From assembly GCA_900313005.1 (NCBI GenBank), contig ONZJ01000002.1:1194996-1258995 (forward strand): a stretch of 64,000 nucleotides of DNA. Reading direction: 5' to 3'. Shown here piece by piece: positions 62,712-64,000 of this stretch. Origin of the DNA: Rhodobacteraceae bacterium EL129 (GTDB taxonomy: Bacteria; Pseudomonadota; Alphaproteobacteria; Rhodobacterales; Rhodobacteraceae). The position numbers were made by a program, and so were the translations under genes. A model generated the notes under the pieces. The model saw only the letters and a program-made list of their open reading frames with translations. It was not told the DNA's origin and did not search any database. Every line of letters starts with the position of its first letter. Positions within the stretch are counted from its first letter, which is position 1.

Positions 62712-63323
62712 TCAGGCCAAAGCCATCCATCCACCACCGGCAACCAACAGGGACGCAAGGCCACGGTTCATGATTGCCATCGAACGTTCGGATTTCGTCA
62801 AACGCCGCAGCTGCGCTGCCAACGATACAATAAGGACGGCAGCCGTCGCCTCTGCTGCGAAGGTCGTGAATGCAATGATCAGATAGCCGGGCATCTGGAT
62901 CGAGGTGATGTCCAGCACTTCGGGCAGCACCAGCGGAAACAGGACCAACATGTAAGGTGATAGAATGCAGGTGACAAAGCCGGCGGCGAGGGCCAGCCAA
63001 GCACCAGAGCGTTTGGCCTCAACAGTGGCCCCCATGTTAAACCCGCCCTTCCAGATATCACGCGCGATCCACAGGATGTAGGCCAGCATGAGGTATTTGC
63101 TATAGGACAGCAGCTCGGGAACAGAGTTCAGCCAAACGCTCATACCAAAGCAGACAGCGGTCATGATCGTGAGGCTTCCCAAGGCTGTCCCAAGGGCGAA
63201 CCCAAAGGCACCTTTGACATCGTTGCTGGCCGCACGGGTCATCAGCAGCAAAAGAAGCGGCCCCGGTGCAACGGCGATTGCGAGAAGTGTGACGAAATAT
63301 GAAAATGTATCAGCCAGCGACAT
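62712..63323 (-). CDS. LysE/RhtB family amino-acid exporter
   Basis: The 203-residue membrane protein exports amino acids or related compounds. It has about six membrane helices. The N-terminal motif AVAPGPLLLLLMTRAASNDVKGAFGFALGTALG is the LysE-family signature (a GPxxLLV-like turn followed by the long loop). Helix 3 (KYLMLAYILWIA) and the C-terminal SMAIMNRGLASLLVAGGGWMALA fit too. The start MSLADT lies in a TGATG overlap with the preceding gene on this strand. It lies upstream of the LuxR-type regulator, so it may be exported-signal related; this is only context. Confidence 0.88.
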   Translation of the reverse strand: MSLADTFSYFVTLLAIAVAPGPLLLLLMTRAASNDVKGAFGFALGTALGSLTIMTAVCFGMSVWLNSVPELLSYSKYLMLAYILWIARDIWKGGFNMGATVEAKRSGAWLALAAGFVTCILSPYMLVLFPLVLPEVLDITSIQMPGYLIIAFTTFAAEATAAVLIVSLAAQLRRLTKSERSMAIMNRGLASLLVAGGGWMALA

Positions 63324-63643
63324 CACTGCACCTCCGCTTCGAGGGTTGTGTTCAACACGCGGCGTGTGCTGGGCCATGCTTTCCAGGCGCGCAGTGACAG
63401 GCCGGTCAGGCCGGCGACAATCCAGCTGCCCTGGATCAGGGCAGAGGCGAGGTTGAAGTCGTGTAGAAGGCTGACAGCCACGAGGGATGCGGCAAGGATA
63501 TTGACCAGCGAATAGGTGGTGCTGTTGCCGTCCAGGCAGCCAAGCTGCACTGCGCCGAACGCGGATATGTAGCATAGAAATCCCAAGACCCCGGTCACTT
63601 CGTAGGGGCCGAGGTTGGCCATGTAGTGCATGAAATCAGACAT
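63323..63643 (-). CDS. Small multi-pass membrane protein (CBU_0592-like)
   Basis: The 106-residue product has three hydrophobic segments (about 14-36, 40-60 and 65-85) in the pattern of CBU_0592-type proteins (VTGVLGFLCYISAFGAVQLG, STTYSLVNILAASLVAVSLL, ALIQGSWIVAGLTGL). Function is unknown. It shares one base with the start of the LysE gene (TGATG), so the two are translated together. Confidence 0.78.
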   Translation of the reverse strand: MSDFMHYMANLGPYEVTGVLGFLCYISAFGAVQLGCLDGNSTTYSLVNILAASLVAVSLLHDFNLASALIQGSWIVAGLTGLSLRAWKAWPSTRRVLNTTLEAEVQ

Positions 63644-63736
63644 AATGTTCTTCCTTTGATGTGATGATCAAAGGTGTAGGCAGCACCGCAAAAGGCCGCA
63701 TCTACCATATGGGGGGTCCGGCCAAGGAAACTGACG

Positions 63737-63760
63737 TAGGGTAAGGTTTTCCATACCCTA
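63737..63760. promoter_or_regulatory. Inverted repeat TAGGGTA-N10-TACCCTA
   Basis: TAGGGTA (63737-63743) pairs perfectly with TACCCTA (63754-63760) around a ten-base centre. It lies between the divergent gene at 63323-63643 and the gene starting at 63851. Its size is that of an operator for a dimeric regulator, perhaps the LuxR-type protein nearby. Confidence 0.4.
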
Positions 63761-63850
63761 GCCGGGCAGAAAGCGTTTGCGTGCAGGGTCCGGTCACGTC
63801 ACCTTGATATGGACGGGCCGGTTTTTGGGCCATGCAGGATTGGATAATAA

Positions 63851-64000
63851 ATGGATTGGTTTCTTTGGGCTTTGTTGATCGTCACGGTTTGCGTGGTCGT
63901 CGCGGCCGTGCTGAACGGGTTTGTGGCTCCGCTCAAAGTTCATTTTCGCACGACCATGATGACACGGCCTGCACCTGCTGCGCTGGACGAGGCAGCTGAT
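63851..64000 (+). CDS. Start of a membrane-anchored protein (right edge truncated)
   Basis: The frame begins MDWFLWALLIVTVCVVVAAV, a single membrane helix, and continues through PLKVHFRTTMMTRPAPAALDEAAD until the window ends, so only 50 codons are visible. The sequence could be a membrane-anchored or signal-anchored enzyme. No family can be assigned. Confidence 0.55.
   Translation, partial: MDWFLWALLIVTVCVVVAAVLNGFVAPLKVHFRTTMMTRPAPAALDEAAD

Noticed and set aside
1-64000. tRNA, rRNA, CRISPR arrays, insertion sequences and prophage
   Set aside because: I looked through the intergenic regions on both strands and saw no tRNA-like cloverleaf, no spaced direct repeats and no transposase or integrase frames.

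Overview
The window reads as a piece of a high-GC alphaproteobacterial chromosome of the Rhodobacteraceae (Roseobacter group). The assignment is inferred from gene content and order: a dnaB-alr-radA-cvpA-purF backbone, purL next to bolA and a monothiol glutaredoxin, a form II CO-dehydrogenase-like cox cluster, a VPLPA-CTERM surface protein, and a ccm cluster carrying an endolysin-holin pair of the type used for gene transfer agent release. I saw no rRNA, tRNA, CRISPR array, prophage or insertion sequence. Genes are dense, and many junctions are 4-base ATGA or GTGA overlaps.

Layout. 1-0.55 kb: the end of an ABC transporter ATPase. 0.98-4.95 kb: a tightly coupled plus-strand run of tatA, tatB, a truncated tatC-like gene, tatC, a DUF815-type ATPase and a short-chain dehydrogenase. 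5.1-7.8 kb: surE, pcm and nlpD on the minus strand. 7.9-9.3 kb: a divergent SDR/bioY pair. 9.4-26.4 kb: a long, almost entirely minus-strand housekeeping block that runs, in transcription order, from a conserved hypothetical gene through pyrC, pyrE, dnaB, an exported agmatine-deiminase-like enzyme, alr, mlaE, mlaF, a membrane-fused spermidine-synthase-like protein, membrane proteins, radA, cvpA and purF. 26.5-36 kb: cox maturation genes (MoxR ATPase, a 130-aa unknown, VWA protein, XdhC-like protein, MoCF-domain protein), a backward-facing ArsR/SRPBCC pair, then coxS-coxL-coxM. 36-47 kb: mixed metabolism, an AT-richer gene for a VPLPA-CTERM protein, and the purL-bolA-grxD run. 47.5-54.5 kb: a LysR regulator divergent from a fused indolepyruvate ferredoxin oxidoreductase, a PlsC-like acyltransferase, murI, and a short promoter-plus-mini-ORF locus. 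54.6-60.7 kb: argC, ccmE, endolysin, holin, ccmF, ccmH and an enoyl-CoA hydratase. 60.8-64 kb: a LuxR-type regulator fused to a degenerate alpha/beta-hydrolase domain, a LysE exporter, a small membrane protein and the start of another gene.

The observations I would follow first are these. (1) A second, shortened TatC homologue sits between tatB and tatC and has lost the signal-peptide-binding residues. (2) Two roughly 165-base intergenic copies, 41 kb apart, differ in sequence yet keep the same long-range stems. (3) An internal-HTH LuxR regulator carries an alpha/beta-hydrolase domain whose nucleophile and histidine positions are changed. (4) The endolysin-holin cassette lies inside the ccm genes. 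(5) DnaA-box-like motifs cluster upstream of dnaB. (6) Two very short ORFs have strong ribosome binding sites. All starts, motifs and alignments were judged by eye from the sequence; no database search was run.
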